A DNA stretch of 52,818 nucleotides from Opitutales bacterium (GTDB lineage: Bacteria; Verrucomicrobiota; Verrucomicrobiia; Opitutales; Seribacteraceae). Of this stretch, positions 16,887 to 25,180 are shown piece after piece (within the stretch, counting starts at the first letter, position 1; every line of letters begins with the position of its first letter). The notes beneath the pieces are model-generated. The model saw only the letters and a list, made by a program, of their open reading frames with translations. It had not been told where the DNA came from and did not search any database. The translations under genes were made by a program, and so were the position numbers. The DNA lies in assembly GCA_029252505.1 (NCBI GenBank), contig JAQXBH010000149.1, forward strand, positions 1-52,818, given 5' to 3'.

Positions 16887-17962
16887 TCCAACACATTAGC
16901 CGGTTTCCTGGCGGGTACAGGTTTGCCGCTAACAGACTTGGGCTTTGGGCGAGCTGCGATCATTGCTTTTCTACCTTTGGCACGATATCCCCAGTCAAAG
17001 CCCCACCAATCATTAGGTCGATTAGCAGGTTTCCAACCCGCAGGAAACTTTCTCCCATTAGATAATTCCCGAGCACTGAGGTAAGTGCTAAAACTGTCCG
17101 GGAAAACTTCAAATAAAAGATAATGTGCCTTAGGACTTAGTCCGCCTAAAGCTTTCAAGTATTCTGAGCTCGGTTTTACCAGATCCATTTTACCCTCCCC
17201 CGTCCCCCTTTTTCTTTCCAATGTAAACCTCATCACCTTACCACCATCGACACTAACCTTTACGGTGAAACAGGAAGTACTAATCTTTTGGGAATTAACG
17301 AAATTGATGAAAGCTGAACTATCATATTCTCCATCTTTATTTGGCTTGGGTCCGGACTTAGAAAGGGAAGACTTTACACGAGCGTATAATATTGATTCAT
17401 CAATTGGATAGATCTTTCCCTCTCGACACAAAAATCGAAAAGGTTTTGAACCAGGAACTGCCGGTTTGGGATCCGGCAGACTAATATCTTTACTCATAGA
17501 TTTAGAATCTTGGACGGTACCCGAGGAAAGAAGACCCTTCACTTTTCGGAATTTTACTTCGATTGAATTTTTTTGATTAGAGAGCTTACTTTTTTCCTGG
17601 CGTAGGTTTTGTAGGGATGGGGGCGCAGGAGGCATGCCTTTTTTTTGATCAGATAGTTGTTTTTCTAATTTATTAATTTCCTGAATCAGTTTTTGTTGAT
17701 CTTTATCCTGAAAAGCCTGTTGAAGTTGTAACTTTTTCTTTTCTTCAGTGAGGTTTTTTTTCTGATCCTCAAATTGTTTCATTGCCAACTCCATTAACTC
17801 CATCGAATTTTCTTCCTTCTTCTCATCTACAATCCTTTTTACTGCAGAGTCTGCTCCTAATTGAACCACGATAAGCAAGATAATAAGGATTCCAACAACG
17901 GTAGTTATTGTATCCAATAAAGAATCAAGGCTGCCGACATCATCTTTCTTTTTCTTTCTCAC
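16883..17962 (-). CDS. ExbD-like coiled-coil partner B of a MotA/ExbB-type channel (retains membrane Asp)
   Basis: The 359-residue protein has a short basic cytoplasmic start, one membrane segment (about 14-35, VVGILIILLIVVQLG) and a long coiled coil (about 45-145) with a Pro break. Its C-terminal domain resembles the ExbD/TolR periplasmic fold (FRFLCREGKIYPID ... AHYLLFEVFPDSFSTYLSAR). Asp17 sits at the start of the membrane segment (LLDTITTVVG), where ExbD, TolR and MotB carry their proton-binding Asp. It starts with GTG overlapping the upstream gene stop (GTGA). It probably forms a stator-like complex with the two upstream products. The family is uncharacterised to my knowledge; ExbD kinship is inferred from topology and local motifs. 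Confidence 0.7.
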   Translation of the reverse strand: MRKKKKDDVGSLDSLLDTITTVVGILIILLIVVQLGADSAVKRIVDEKKEENSMELMELAMKQFEDQKKNLTEEKKKLQLQQAFQDKDQQKLIQEINKLEKQLSDQKKGMPPAPPSLQNLRQEKSKLSNQKNSIEVKFRKVKGLLSSGTVQDSKSMSKDISLPDPKPAVPGSKPFRFLCREGKIYPIDESILYARVKSSLSKSGPKPNKDGEYDSSAFINFVNSQKISTSCFTVKVSVDGGKVMRFTLERKRGTGEGKMDLVKPSSEYLKALGGLSPKAHYLLFEVFPDSFSTYLSARELSNGRKFPAGWKPANRPNDWWGFDWGYRAKGRKAMIAARPKPKSVSGKPVPARKPANVLD

Positions 17963-18945
17963 GATCCAAGAAAAAGGGAAAGATCAATTTCACCATCTCC
18001 GTCCAAAGGGACTTGTCCGAACTTACACCTTACAGCCTCACAAACCAAAGTGGTTCTATACCAAGAGGAAAAACCTTTTGATCGTAACAGAAAAATTATG
18101 TAACGAGCTTCGGGGTCCGGCAATTTTGCTTTTCTGGCCTCATCGTATTTATAAATCGCCCTGCGCGAACTCGGGGCCAACTGAAGGGCGGTAAGCTTAA
18201 TCTCTTTTCCCTGCTTATCTTTTAAAGTAATTTTACTACCATCACGTTTAACAAAACGAGCATCCATTTCTGTTCCCTGAGAACTCCTCCATATTCGATA
18301 TGGAGCTTCTTGTGCCACTTTTTGAATAAGACTTTTTAATTTTGCATTTTTAGAGATTTGATCTGTCAACACGTCAAAAGAGTTACCGTTCTTATCGTAT
18401 ACCTTGATTCCACTTTGATGACATTCGATAAAAGTGGGCTCCAAATCACCTCCCATACCAGACCCACCCTGTTTTATGACCATCGTCGCAAATTTCTCGG
18501 GTTCCTTCATTAACTCCCATTCGTCTTCTGCAACCTCTAAGTTTTTCATCAACTTGGCCAAATCACTTTTCACTTTTACAACCTCGCCGAGAATTGCCTT
18601 GCTTTGCTTATTTTCAATTTGTCTCTTGTTCCCTTCCTTAACTAATGCCAAGATTTCTTTTTTGAGCCGATCCTTTTGCTTAGGATCTATTTTTTGCCTT
18701 GGATTTTCCTTAATTTCTTTTATCTCGTTTTTCAGTTTTTGAAGTTCCTTCTTTTTTTCTGCAATTTTATTTTGAAATTCGTCATCCTCTTCCAATGCAG
18801 TTTCTATCTTATCATTTACCGCCTCAGGATCGATTTGAGCGATTACAATAGCAGTAATCATCAAAGTTAAAATCCCAATTACACAGGCTAAAATACTAAG
18901 AAAGGGGAAAAGTGAGATTTGTAAATCAGCCTTTTTCTTTTTCAA
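17959..18945 (-). CDS. ExbD-like coiled-coil partner A with an SHD1-like domain
   Basis: The 328-residue protein has one membrane segment (about 12-37, ILACVIGILTLMITAIV), a coiled coil (about 45-150), a segment PTFIECHQSGIKVYD matching the ExbD-like start of partner B, then an SHD1-like beta domain (about 216-266: YRIWRSSQG ... ARFVKRDGSKITLK ... IKLTALQL). The C-terminal strand is ExbD-like (ARYIIFLLRSKGFSSWYR). Its first 38 residues align without gaps to partner B, but position 17 is Ser instead of Asp. The start is a TTG at 18945, since no ATG is available. It lies 30 bp after the channel gene and is coupled to partner B. Function is inferred only from context. Confidence 0.7.
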   Translation of the reverse strand: MKKKKADLQISLFPFLSILACVIGILTLMITAIVIAQIDPEAVNDKIETALEEDDEFQNKIAEKKKELQKLKNEIKEIKENPRQKIDPKQKDRLKKEILALVKEGNKRQIENKQSKAILGEVVKVKSDLAKLMKNLEVAEDEWELMKEPEKFATMVIKQGGSGMGGDLEPTFIECHQSGIKVYDKNGNSFDVLTDQISKNAKLKSLIQKVAQEAPYRIWRSSQGTEMDARFVKRDGSKITLKDKQGKEIKLTALQLAPSSRRAIYKYDEARKAKLPDPEARYIIFLLRSKGFSSWYRTTLVCEAVRCKFGQVPLDGDGEIDLSLFLGS

Positions 18946-18975
18946 TGTTTAACTGATTTTAAGCTATCTATCTTA

Positions 18976-20034
18976 TTATGATTCGTTTCCATCCTCAATA
19001 GAAGTGTTCTCCATAATTTGATTAAATTGATTCGCAACTCGAGTCATTTGCTGGGCAACAACACTTTGAGATTCTTGAAGTTGAAGGAGATAGGCTTGAA
19101 GATTTTCAATTCGATCCATGGTCTCTGCTGATGAAATATGACCAGCTTCTCCGTAAGGTTCGCGTAAGCGTTTCAAGAAATACTCATTACAATACTCATC
19201 CACTTTATTGAGCAAGTCCTCCTCGTTTTTCTGCATAACGCTAGTCGGAAACATAACCCAAAGACTAAAAATTAATGACACCAATGTGGTATCAAAAGCC
19301 TCGCTTAACCCACCTGTTACCTGGCCAAGTTGCTCTTTAATTACTTCAATATCAGCTGCGGCACCCATTTCACCACCAAAACTAGACACCGCGTCACTAA
19401 TCCCCAATACTGTGCCAATAAAACCAAGAATAGGAATTGCCCAGATAAAAACCTTAATTAAAACATAACTGGAATCGACCATGGTCGCATCGATCTCAGA
19501 CTGTGACTTTAGCATATCAGCAGTTTCAGTATGGTTTTTTCTTACACTAAAATGCTCAAGTCCTCGAAATATGCGGGTAAGAAGAAAGCTCTGTCCCGGA
19601 TCAAAACCAAGTCGGTTAATGTGGGCAGCAAATTGAGGTAAATTTTCTACTTTTATATCTTGGCTAATGTCTTCCGGTAATAGCTTAAATTGCATAATAT
19701 TAAGCTGACCTTTTAACTTTTTCCTTTTGAGGAATAAAATAGCGAATGACCAGCATGCCAGATAGGTAAGGACATAGGGTACCCATCCTCTTTCATAAAA
19801 ATAGTCAGAGATTATTTGGGTGTTTGGTGAAATTCTAAATAATAGCACAAACAAATAAAAGCCCAACTCTATGCCTAAACCCATTACCGCGGTTATACCC
19901 ATTGAGATCGAAGTGGCTGAGGTGTTATCAAATTTCCCCATCTCATCACTGCTTCTTTGCATCATATTAACTTGAGCAGCACGTTTTTTTGCTCGCGCAG
20001 GTACTTTTATGTTACTTACGAGCTTTTTCCTCAT
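18976..20034 (-). CDS. MotA/TolQ/ExbB-family proton-channel protein
   Basis: The 352-residue inner-membrane protein has four predicted membrane segments (about 47-66, 85-103, 190-213, 245-265) with a cytoplasmic domain between the second and third. The family signatures are IPILGFIGTVLGISDAV in the third segment and LSEAFDTTLVSLIFSL in the fourth, equivalent to the pore-lining helices of ExbB and MotA. The C-terminus is a predicted coiled coil (about 305-345). It is the first gene of a three-gene operon with two ExbD-like partners, so it should form an ion-driven pentameric motor across the envelope. The cargo or work done is unknown. ExbB proper is shorter and lacks this tail. Confidence 0.88.
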   Translation of the reverse strand: MRKKLVSNIKVPARAKKRAAQVNMMQRSSDEMGKFDNTSATSISMGITAVMGLGIELGFYLFVLLFRISPNTQIISDYFYERGWVPYVLTYLACWSFAILFLKRKKLKGQLNIMQFKLLPEDISQDIKVENLPQFAAHINRLGFDPGQSFLLTRIFRGLEHFSVRKNHTETADMLKSQSEIDATMVDSSYVLIKVFIWAIPILGFIGTVLGISDAVSSFGGEMGAAADIEVIKEQLGQVTGGLSEAFDTTLVSLIFSLWVMFPTSVMQKNEEDLLNKVDEYCNEYFLKRLREPYGEAGHISSAETMDRIENLQAYLLQLQESQSVVAQQMTRVANQFNQIMENTSIEDGNES

Positions 20035-20132
20035 AAATAAATTATTAAAAGATAATTTTCTTTGATTTCAATAATAATATATTCAATTAAAATTTTCTTT
20101 GATTATGAACTTTTTTTTCAATATTGATAGGG

Positions 20133-20504
20133 ATGCCTAAAACTTTAAATAAAAATGGGACACCCAGAAAAATTGGGAGCGGTAAAACGAAGGGTGCTGG
20201 TTGCTATGCAGATGTCACTTGGGCGGACCTAAAGAATGTCATTGGTGAAAATACTCGCATTCAAGTCAGTCGAGTTTGGCTAAAAAACATTGGTGTCCAA
20301 GAAATCAAAAAACTGAAAAATAAAGTACCGTCAGTGAATGCCGAAAAATTAGCTAAGGAAAGTAAGCCATTACCTACCCCAAAAATTACCCGAATTAATG
20401 AAAAGAAAGTTTTTACAGACTCGTCATCAGAAAACAGTACTGATGAAAACTACGATGCCCCACCACTTTTTGGAACCGGAGAAATCAAATTAAATCAATA
20501 CTGA
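20133..20504 (+). CDS. Small basic protein with a KTKGAG core, unknown function
   Basis: The 123-residue soluble protein begins at ATG 20133; a TTG three codons earlier is less likely. The conserved-looking part is residues 14-55, IGSGKTKGAGCYADVTWADL followed by a strand IQVSRVWLKNIG. It resembles small proteins I associate with Verrucomicrobia (pattern GRTKG...F..VTL.EL...L...A.V.VSR). The second half is low-complexity, Lys then Ser/Asp/Glu-rich. No enzyme motif is present. A nucleic-acid or regulatory role is possible but not shown. It is divergent from the channel operon over an AT-rich 98-bp gap and converges on a lipoprotein gene 8 bp away. Confidence 0.6.
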   Translation: MPKTLNKNGTPRKIGSGKTKGAGCYADVTWADLKNVIGENTRIQVSRVWLKNIGVQEIKKLKNKVPSVNAEKLAKESKPLPTPKITRINEKKVFTDSSSENSTDENYDAPPLFGTGEIKLNQY

Positions 20505-20512
20505 TTTTTATG

Positions 20513-21169
20513 TTACAATCCAAATGGGTCAGGAGTAAGAATATCTCCCCCGCCCTCGTTGATTGGACTTAAGGGGGGCAAACCATCAGGAAGGGGAGCA
20601 AACGGGTTGTCCGAAGGAAAGCTGTTTTCTTGAGAAGGTGGGGTACTATCAAACGGTAAAGCGGGAAATGGAGAATCACCTACAGGCAATTCTGCATTTT
20701 CAATGCCAAGGTCTCCTTGATCAGGGGGAGGTTCGAGCGGAATAACAGTTGGTTCACTAGTTGGTTGTTCCTCTGCCTGAAATGTGCCGGGTAAACTATC
20801 CAAATCAATATTTCCAAGGGGAGTTTGTTTAATATTATTATTCTCGGTGAGGTTGAGCTTAGTGCTAGGACGAGCTTCTAAATCCTCTATTTTCACATCC
20901 CTTATCCACCAGTCTTTGTATTCAAGCGTACCATCTTCTTTATATTCCTGCACCGCTCCCCACCTCGTGCCTCCGATCATAGGAATAAGCATTCTTCTCT
21001 CGTGATCATACTGATGACGCGCTAGCCAAGCTTTCTCAACAGTCGCGATTGGTTTTTTGAGCTGGTTCAATTCTTTTGCCCTGTAGCTGTATCCCTCTTT
21101 GTTCCCACACCCATATAAAAAGATTAAAAAAAAGAAGAGTACGAAAATGGTATCTATTTTTAATTTCAT
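20513..21169 (-). CDS. Lipoprotein with a Pro-rich tail, paralogue of the 25997-26593 product
   Basis: The 218-residue protein starts at ATG 21169 with a hydrophobic signal ending in a lipobox (IFLYGC). The mature N-terminal domain contains VEKAWLARHQYDHERRMLIP and a Trp-rich strand (YKDWWIRDVKIEDLEARP). The same pattern, A-W-x-A-R-x-Q-Y-D, occurs in the lipoprotein at 25997. The C-terminal half is a disordered, acidic, Pro/Phe-rich tail with repeated short motifs such as DNPFAPLPDGLPP. The family is not recognised. It lies downstream of another lipoprotein gene with a 24-bp gap, so the two are likely co-transcribed. Confidence 0.7.
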   Translation of the reverse strand: MKLKIDTIFVLFFFLIFLYGCGNKEGYSYRAKELNQLKKPIATVEKAWLARHQYDHERRMLIPMIGGTRWGAVQEYKEDGTLEYKDWWIRDVKIEDLEARPSTKLNLTENNNIKQTPLGNIDLDSLPGTFQAEEQPTSEPTVIPLEPPPDQGDLGIENAELPVGDSPFPALPFDSTPPSQENSFPSDNPFAPLPDGLPPLSPINEGGGDILTPDPFGL

Positions 21170-21193
21170 TAGAATAAACAATCCAAAATTCGC

Positions 21194-21670
21194 CTACTTG
21201 GTACTCGAAAGCAAGCGTAACTTATTAGAACTCATACTAAAGCATTCAATTTCGCCAGTCTCTTGGTTACAACGATAAATCCAACGCTCATTCTCGTCAC
21301 ACAAGAATTGATATTTCTTTGAATGATCAGAATCTTTATTACTGATAAGCATTTTCAAAAAAGAATTTTCCAATTTCTCATAGTCAAGCTTTACGGGTTC
21401 GGGAACTGCATCGGCTATCTTAGGAACAATTTCATTTAATCGTTGCTGCAATAACGAATCCAAAAATTCAACAACCTCAGTACTCTGTAATCCATCATTA
21501 GAAAAACTTTTTACAGATTCAATTGCAATGTCTTTGGGCAGGATAGTCCGATTAGAATCTGATTTTTGGGGAGCAAGATCTTCAACAGAGCAACTCAATA
21601 AAAAAATGAGGGAGAAAAACAATATAAAAGGTGCACACTCAAAAATAAAAGAATAGGACTTTATAGACAT
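21194..21670 (-). CDS. Lipoprotein of unknown function
   Basis: I chose ATG 21670 (MSIKSYSFIF...), 16 codons inside the longest frame, because it gives a normal signal peptide ending in the lipobox FLLSC. The mature protein of about 135 residues has a helical segment (TEVVEFLDSLLQQRLNEIVP) and ends with a strand-rich part holding two cysteines (YQFLCDENERWIYRCNQETG). No family is recognised. It is followed 24 bp later by the paralogous lipoprotein gene at 20513 and probably lies in the same envelope-related cluster. Confidence 0.6.
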   Translation of the reverse strand: MSIKSYSFIFECAPFILFFSLIFLLSCSVEDLAPQKSDSNRTILPKDIAIESVKSFSNDGLQSTEVVEFLDSLLQQRLNEIVPKIADAVPEPVKLDYEKLENSFLKMLISNKDSDHSKKYQFLCDENERWIYRCNQETGEIECFSMSSNKLRLLSSTK

Positions 21671-21772
21671 GTAACAGTTATTTGAATAATTATGGTTTTC
21701 GTCAACCAAGACCTTCATGATAAACTCTCTTAAAGATTGCCTACAACGAAAAAGTTAATTCTAACAAAATCC

Positions 21773-22762
21773 ATGAGTAAAAAAATTCGATGGGGTATTC
21801 TAGGTACGGGAAGAATCGCAAGGGCCTTTGCAGAAGGTGTAAAATATGCAAAAAATTCCCAGCTCCATGCAATTGGATCGAGAACTAAGGAGTCTGCTGA
21901 AATGTTTGCTCACGAATGGAAAATACCGACCCCCTGCTCCTCATATCAAGAATTAGCAGAAAATAAATCAATTGATGCTATTTATATTGCCACTCCCCAT
22001 ACAGAGCACCTCGGTAACACCTTACTTTGTCTAGAAAATGGTAAAGGAGTACTGTGTGAAAAGCCAATTGCGGTAAATGCTCACCAAGTTGGGTTGATGA
22101 TTCAAAAATCAAAAGAAAAAAATGTTCTATTAATGGAGGGAATGTGGTCAAGGTTCCCTCCCCTAATGGAAAAAGTTCGAGATATCCTGAAAAAAAATGA
22201 AATTGGAGAAGTGAGAACAATCCATGCTGATTTTGGCTTTCGACCAGAAAACATGAATCCCAAAGGTCGTTTATTTAATCCCGACCTTGCGGGTGGATCT
22301 CTATTGGATGTGGGAATCTATCCAATCTCTCTTTCTTTCATGATAAACGGGACTCCTGACTCTTTTGTAACTGAATGGACTAAGGGAGCGACTGAGGTTG
22401 ATGAACAAGCCTCAATGATTTTTAAATATCCGAACGGTAGTATGGCACTGCTTCATTCATCAATTCAAGCAGATACTAGGCAGGAAGCTTTTATTTCGGG
22501 TACAGAGGGAAGTATTCAAATTCACAAACAGTGCTGGAAACCACAAATCATGACTATTACAAATTGGAAAACTGGTGTAGTTCAGAAAATTGAATGTCCC
22601 TTTATTGGTAATGGCTTTAATTATGAAATAGAACATTTCAGCCAATTGCTATTGGATGGAAAAAAAGATAGTCCAATTATGCCTTTGCAAGAAAGCCTTT
22701 CAATTATTTCAACCTTAGACAAAATTCGCCATAGGTGGGGACTTCGCTATCCATGCGATTAA
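21773..22762 (+). CDS. Gfo/Idh/MocA-family NAD(P)-dependent oxidoreductase
   Basis: The 329-residue protein has an N-terminal Rossmann domain (IRWGILGTGRIARAFAEG, the dinucleotide-binding glycine motif). It also has the family's catalytic-lysine motif (GVLCEKPIAVNAHQ) and a C-terminal alpha/beta substrate domain (GGSLLDVGIYPISLSF, which carries the conserved Asp-x-Gly/His-like site). Members oxidise or reduce sugars, inositols and related polyols or dehydrodiols; the substrate is not readable here. ATG 21773 was chosen over a TTG 12 codons earlier. Its TAA overlaps the stop of the opposing glycosyltransferase in the palindrome TTAA. Confidence 0.9.
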   Translation: MSKKIRWGILGTGRIARAFAEGVKYAKNSQLHAIGSRTKESAEMFAHEWKIPTPCSSYQELAENKSIDAIYIATPHTEHLGNTLLCLENGKGVLCEKPIAVNAHQVGLMIQKSKEKNVLLMEGMWSRFPPLMEKVRDILKKNEIGEVRTIHADFGFRPENMNPKGRLFNPDLAGGSLLDVGIYPISLSFMINGTPDSFVTEWTKGATEVDEQASMIFKYPNGSMALLHSSIQADTRQEAFISGTEGSIQIHKQCWKPQIMTITNWKTGVVQKIECPFIGNGFNYEIEHFSQLLLDGKKDSPIMPLQESLSIISTLDKIRHRWGLRYPCD

Positions 22763-23505
22763 GGTCTTCGATACCAAAAACTACAAAATCTTTTCGAACG
22801 TAGTACCCAAGGAAAAAACAGGGGCATTAAAATGGTGATTAAAATTTGGAACGGGTTAAACCAAGCAAGTTTTCTCGATGAAGTAACAACTGGAAAATCT
22901 TTAATAATGTCGAAGGTTAGACCTCTTTCCTTACAACGCTTTTTGTAATTAATCGAAAATAATATTTCTTCGCCCGCAAACAATTTTTCAGAAAAGCATT
23001 CTGCTTCGAAAAAAAGTTGTTTGTCACAAAAAATAAAACTACCGGCTGCTAATTTAAATGTCTTCGATATCCAAGACCAAAAATAGGGCATAAAAGAACC
23101 AAAAAAAAATCGGTCTTGGTTCGAATCAAATACTACGGTTGAACCTCCTCCTCCACATTTCCCACTCTCTAGCTTATGGAGAGAAAATAAAAGTAATTCG
23201 TTTGAAACCAAGGTATCAGCATCGACAAAAATTAAGTATTTTCCATTTGCAACACATGCACCTGCATTTCTAGCTCTAGAGATTTGATTAATCGGTTCAA
23301 AAACGACTATTGCCCCTTTTTCTTTTGCTAAAATTGCAGTTTGATCGGAGCAGTTATTATCCACCACAATGACTTCTCCAGTAAGATTTTTGATTTTAAC
23401 AATCGCATCGAAAAGCCTATCTAGAACTGAACCGATATAATCTTGTTCATTGTAAGCGGGAATAATGATTGAAAAATCTACTTCAACATTCATTTTCGGC
23501 TTCAT
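22759..23505 (-). CDS. Family 2 glycosyltransferase
   Basis: The 248-residue GT-A enzyme shows the nucleotide-sugar fold: FSIIIPAYNEQDYIGSVLD, VVDNNCSDQTAILAKEKG, ISRARNAGACVANG, and the metal-binding DAD in IFVDADTLVSNELL. A C-terminal hydrophobic segment (ILITILMPLFFPWVL) suggests membrane association. GT2 members build polysaccharides or glycolipids; the acceptor is unknown. ATG 23505 was preferred to a TTG four codons earlier. It lies 33 bp downstream of the acidic-protein gene and may belong to the same transcript. Confidence 0.88.
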   Translation of the reverse strand: MKPKMNVEVDFSIIIPAYNEQDYIGSVLDRLFDAIVKIKNLTGEVIVVDNNCSDQTAILAKEKGAIVVFEPINQISRARNAGACVANGKYLIFVDADTLVSNELLLFSLHKLESGKCGGGGSTVVFDSNQDRFFFGSFMPYFWSWISKTFKLAAGSFIFCDKQLFFEAECFSEKLFAGEEILFSINYKKRCKERGLTFDIIKDFPVVTSSRKLAWFNPFQILITILMPLFFPWVLRSKRFCSFWYRRP

Positions 23506-23538
23506 TGTTTTACTCAATGAAATCTAAATCAAATTTGT

Positions 23539-24168
23539 CTACTTAGAAAATTTCTTTGCCCGCTTACTTACTCCAAATGATAAACCGGATAGCCAACCTT
23601 GCAACCTTGATGCAGGGCGTTTCCCATATTGATCTAAATCGCCACTTGGCTTAATGAGTTTTTTACCAGTAATATCAAATGCGATTTCATTAAGACTGGG
23701 TAGTTTTTCCCCAGAGTCCTGAAGAGATTTATGTAAAAATGCAAGACGGTCTAATTCCAACTGCCTTGATAAGCTGGCCAAGGTCTGCCGAAATTGTGCA
23801 ACATCTCCCTCCTCCTCTACATTATGGCCCGCTTGAGGTTTATTATTTTTTTCAATGATTGGAGTTGGGTGGACTACAGTATTATCTGCAATTCTTTCTT
23901 CCTCAACTGGGTTATCCACGCTAGCCTCTTCCTCAATCTTTTGACTGGGAGGGATATCAGCGTGAAAATCTTCGTCGAAATCATTGATACTGAAGGATTC
24001 TTCACTACTATTAACCTCGCCTCCTTCTTGATTTAATTGGGGAGGAATACCGACCTCCACAGAACCCAATTGAATATCTTCGTTTCCATCAGACTGATCT
24101 GCAGTTTCAGGATCTGCAATAAGATCAGCAAGTTGTTCGTCTGTAGTATCTTCGGGGGGGGTATCCAC
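23539..24168 (-). CDS. Acidic, largely disordered protein of unknown function
   Basis: The 209-residue protein starts with GTG at 24168. About 125 residues are Asp/Glu/Pro/Ser-rich and predicted disordered. A short helical part follows (AQFRQTLASLSRQLELDRLA), and the tail is basic (GVSKRAKKFSK). There is no signal peptide, membrane helix or known domain. The charge split suggests a binding or scaffold role, which is inference. The coding start lies three codons from an 8-base G/C run (24154-24161), so the annotated N-terminus depends on that run being read correctly. It is the fourth gene in a (-) cluster of envelope proteins. Confidence 0.55.
   Translation of the reverse strand: MDTPPEDTTDEQLADLIADPETADQSDGNEDIQLGSVEVGIPPQLNQEGGEVNSSEESFSINDFDEDFHADIPPSQKIEEEASVDNPVEEERIADNTVVHPTPIIEKNNKPQAGHNVEEEGDVAQFRQTLASLSRQLELDRLAFLHKSLQDSGEKLPSLNEIAFDITGKKLIKPSGDLDQYGKRPASRLQGWLSGLSFGVSKRAKKFSK
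24154..24161. repeat. Homopolymer of 8 G (C on the coding strand)
   Basis: Eight consecutive G on the + strand lie at the very 5' end of the acidic-protein gene. Such tracts are prone to slipped-strand change and to sequencing error; a one-base change would shift the frame directly after the start codon. Confidence 0.9.
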
Positions 24169-24259
24169 AAGTAAAATTAATAAGAGTAGCGAAGAATGAG
24201 GTAATTAAAAAAATTTAGCAAGAAATAATAGAGACTGGAAAAAGATATCATTGATCAAA

Positions 24260-25180
24260 TTATTCAAGAGTAATGTTTTGTTCAACTTGATTCCATTCTT
24301 CTTTCAATTGACCACTTCTTGTTAATATTAAAGTCTGACCTTCTGGAGCAAAAGAGGAGTCTCTAACTTGCAATTGATCCATAAACTTTAAAAAAGAAAA
24401 GTTTTTTTGAACTAATGTAGCCTTTAAGCGAAAAGATACATTAGAGCTTGCATTTTCATTTCGAGTAATAAATTCCATGTCGTCTCGAAATCCATCGACA
24501 TAGCCATTATTAACAAAGATTCCCTTACCAGATGGAGCACGATTTGCTACAACGATTTCTTTATCAACCGCGTAATACAGATGGTGCGGTTTTTTGATTC
24601 CTTTCATTAATCGACTATGTTCTTCTTCAAAATTATCGGACGCTAAATTCCGTTTAACCTCTAGTGCTTTGAATTTGTTTTCTATCTGTCCTGCATCCCT
24701 TTTGACTAGAGCTAGTGCTTCTTGGAGTCTTAATTTTTCTTTTTCGATTGTTTTCTTCTTTTCTTCAATCGGCTGAATTTGTATCACAATTTCGTCAATT
24801 GGTTGGCGGGCGGTAGAGATTTCTTTCTCTAATTTTGAAAGCTCATCAGATTTTTCCTTAATTTGTTTTTCAATTAATTCTAGTCTTGGAGTAAATCCCT
24901 CCACTTCGCCCTGTAAATCTTTGATTTCGGATAAGTATTCTTCTTCTTTATCTCGATAGTCGACCCGCTTCCTGTACAAACCAGACAAAGCAAGATTTGA
25001 TTCGTTTTTATCCAAATCCAGTTGAAGAGTGAGTTCCGCATGTTGTTGTTGAACGAGAGCAAGATCCTCGGACAATGAGGTCGAAGCCTTTGGTCCAAGG
25101 AGAATGAATGCAAAAAGGCTTAGTACTCCGAGAAATGCTAAAATTCTAAAGATATATAAGATCAAGGTTTGTAAGCTCAA
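24260..25180 (-). CDS. Single-pass membrane coiled-coil protein (second of a pair)
   Basis: The 306-residue protein has an N-terminal membrane helix (about 8-29, FLGVLSLFAFILLG), a long coiled coil (about 35-190), then a beta-rich C-terminal domain. That domain starts VVANRAPSGKGIFVNNGYVDGFRDDMEF and ends without a known motif. The start is TTG 25180, which overlaps the upstream gene by 35 nt; no ATG is available. The architecture matches the product of the upstream gene. The shared G-I...G..(F/L)...M.F pattern in the C-terminal domains suggests they are distant paralogues or partners. The bulk is probably periplasmic. Function unknown. Confidence 0.6.
   Translation of the reverse strand: MSLQTLILYIFRILAFLGVLSLFAFILLGPKASTSLSEDLALVQQQHAELTLQLDLDKNESNLALSGLYRKRVDYRDKEEEYLSEIKDLQGEVEGFTPRLELIEKQIKEKSDELSKLEKEISTARQPIDEIVIQIQPIEEKKKTIEKEKLRLQEALALVKRDAGQIENKFKALEVKRNLASDNFEEEHSRLMKGIKKPHHLYYAVDKEIVVANRAPSGKGIFVNNGYVDGFRDDMEFITRNENASSNVSFRLKATLVQKNFSFLKFMDQLQVRDSSFAPEGQTLILTRSGQLKEEWNQVEQNITLE

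Noticed and set aside
16883..20034. Zorya-type antiphage system
   Set aside because: The channel gene is ZorA-like only in the family sense. Neither partner shows an OmpA-type peptidoglycan-binding end like ZorB, and no ZorC, ZorD or ZorE gene is adjacent.
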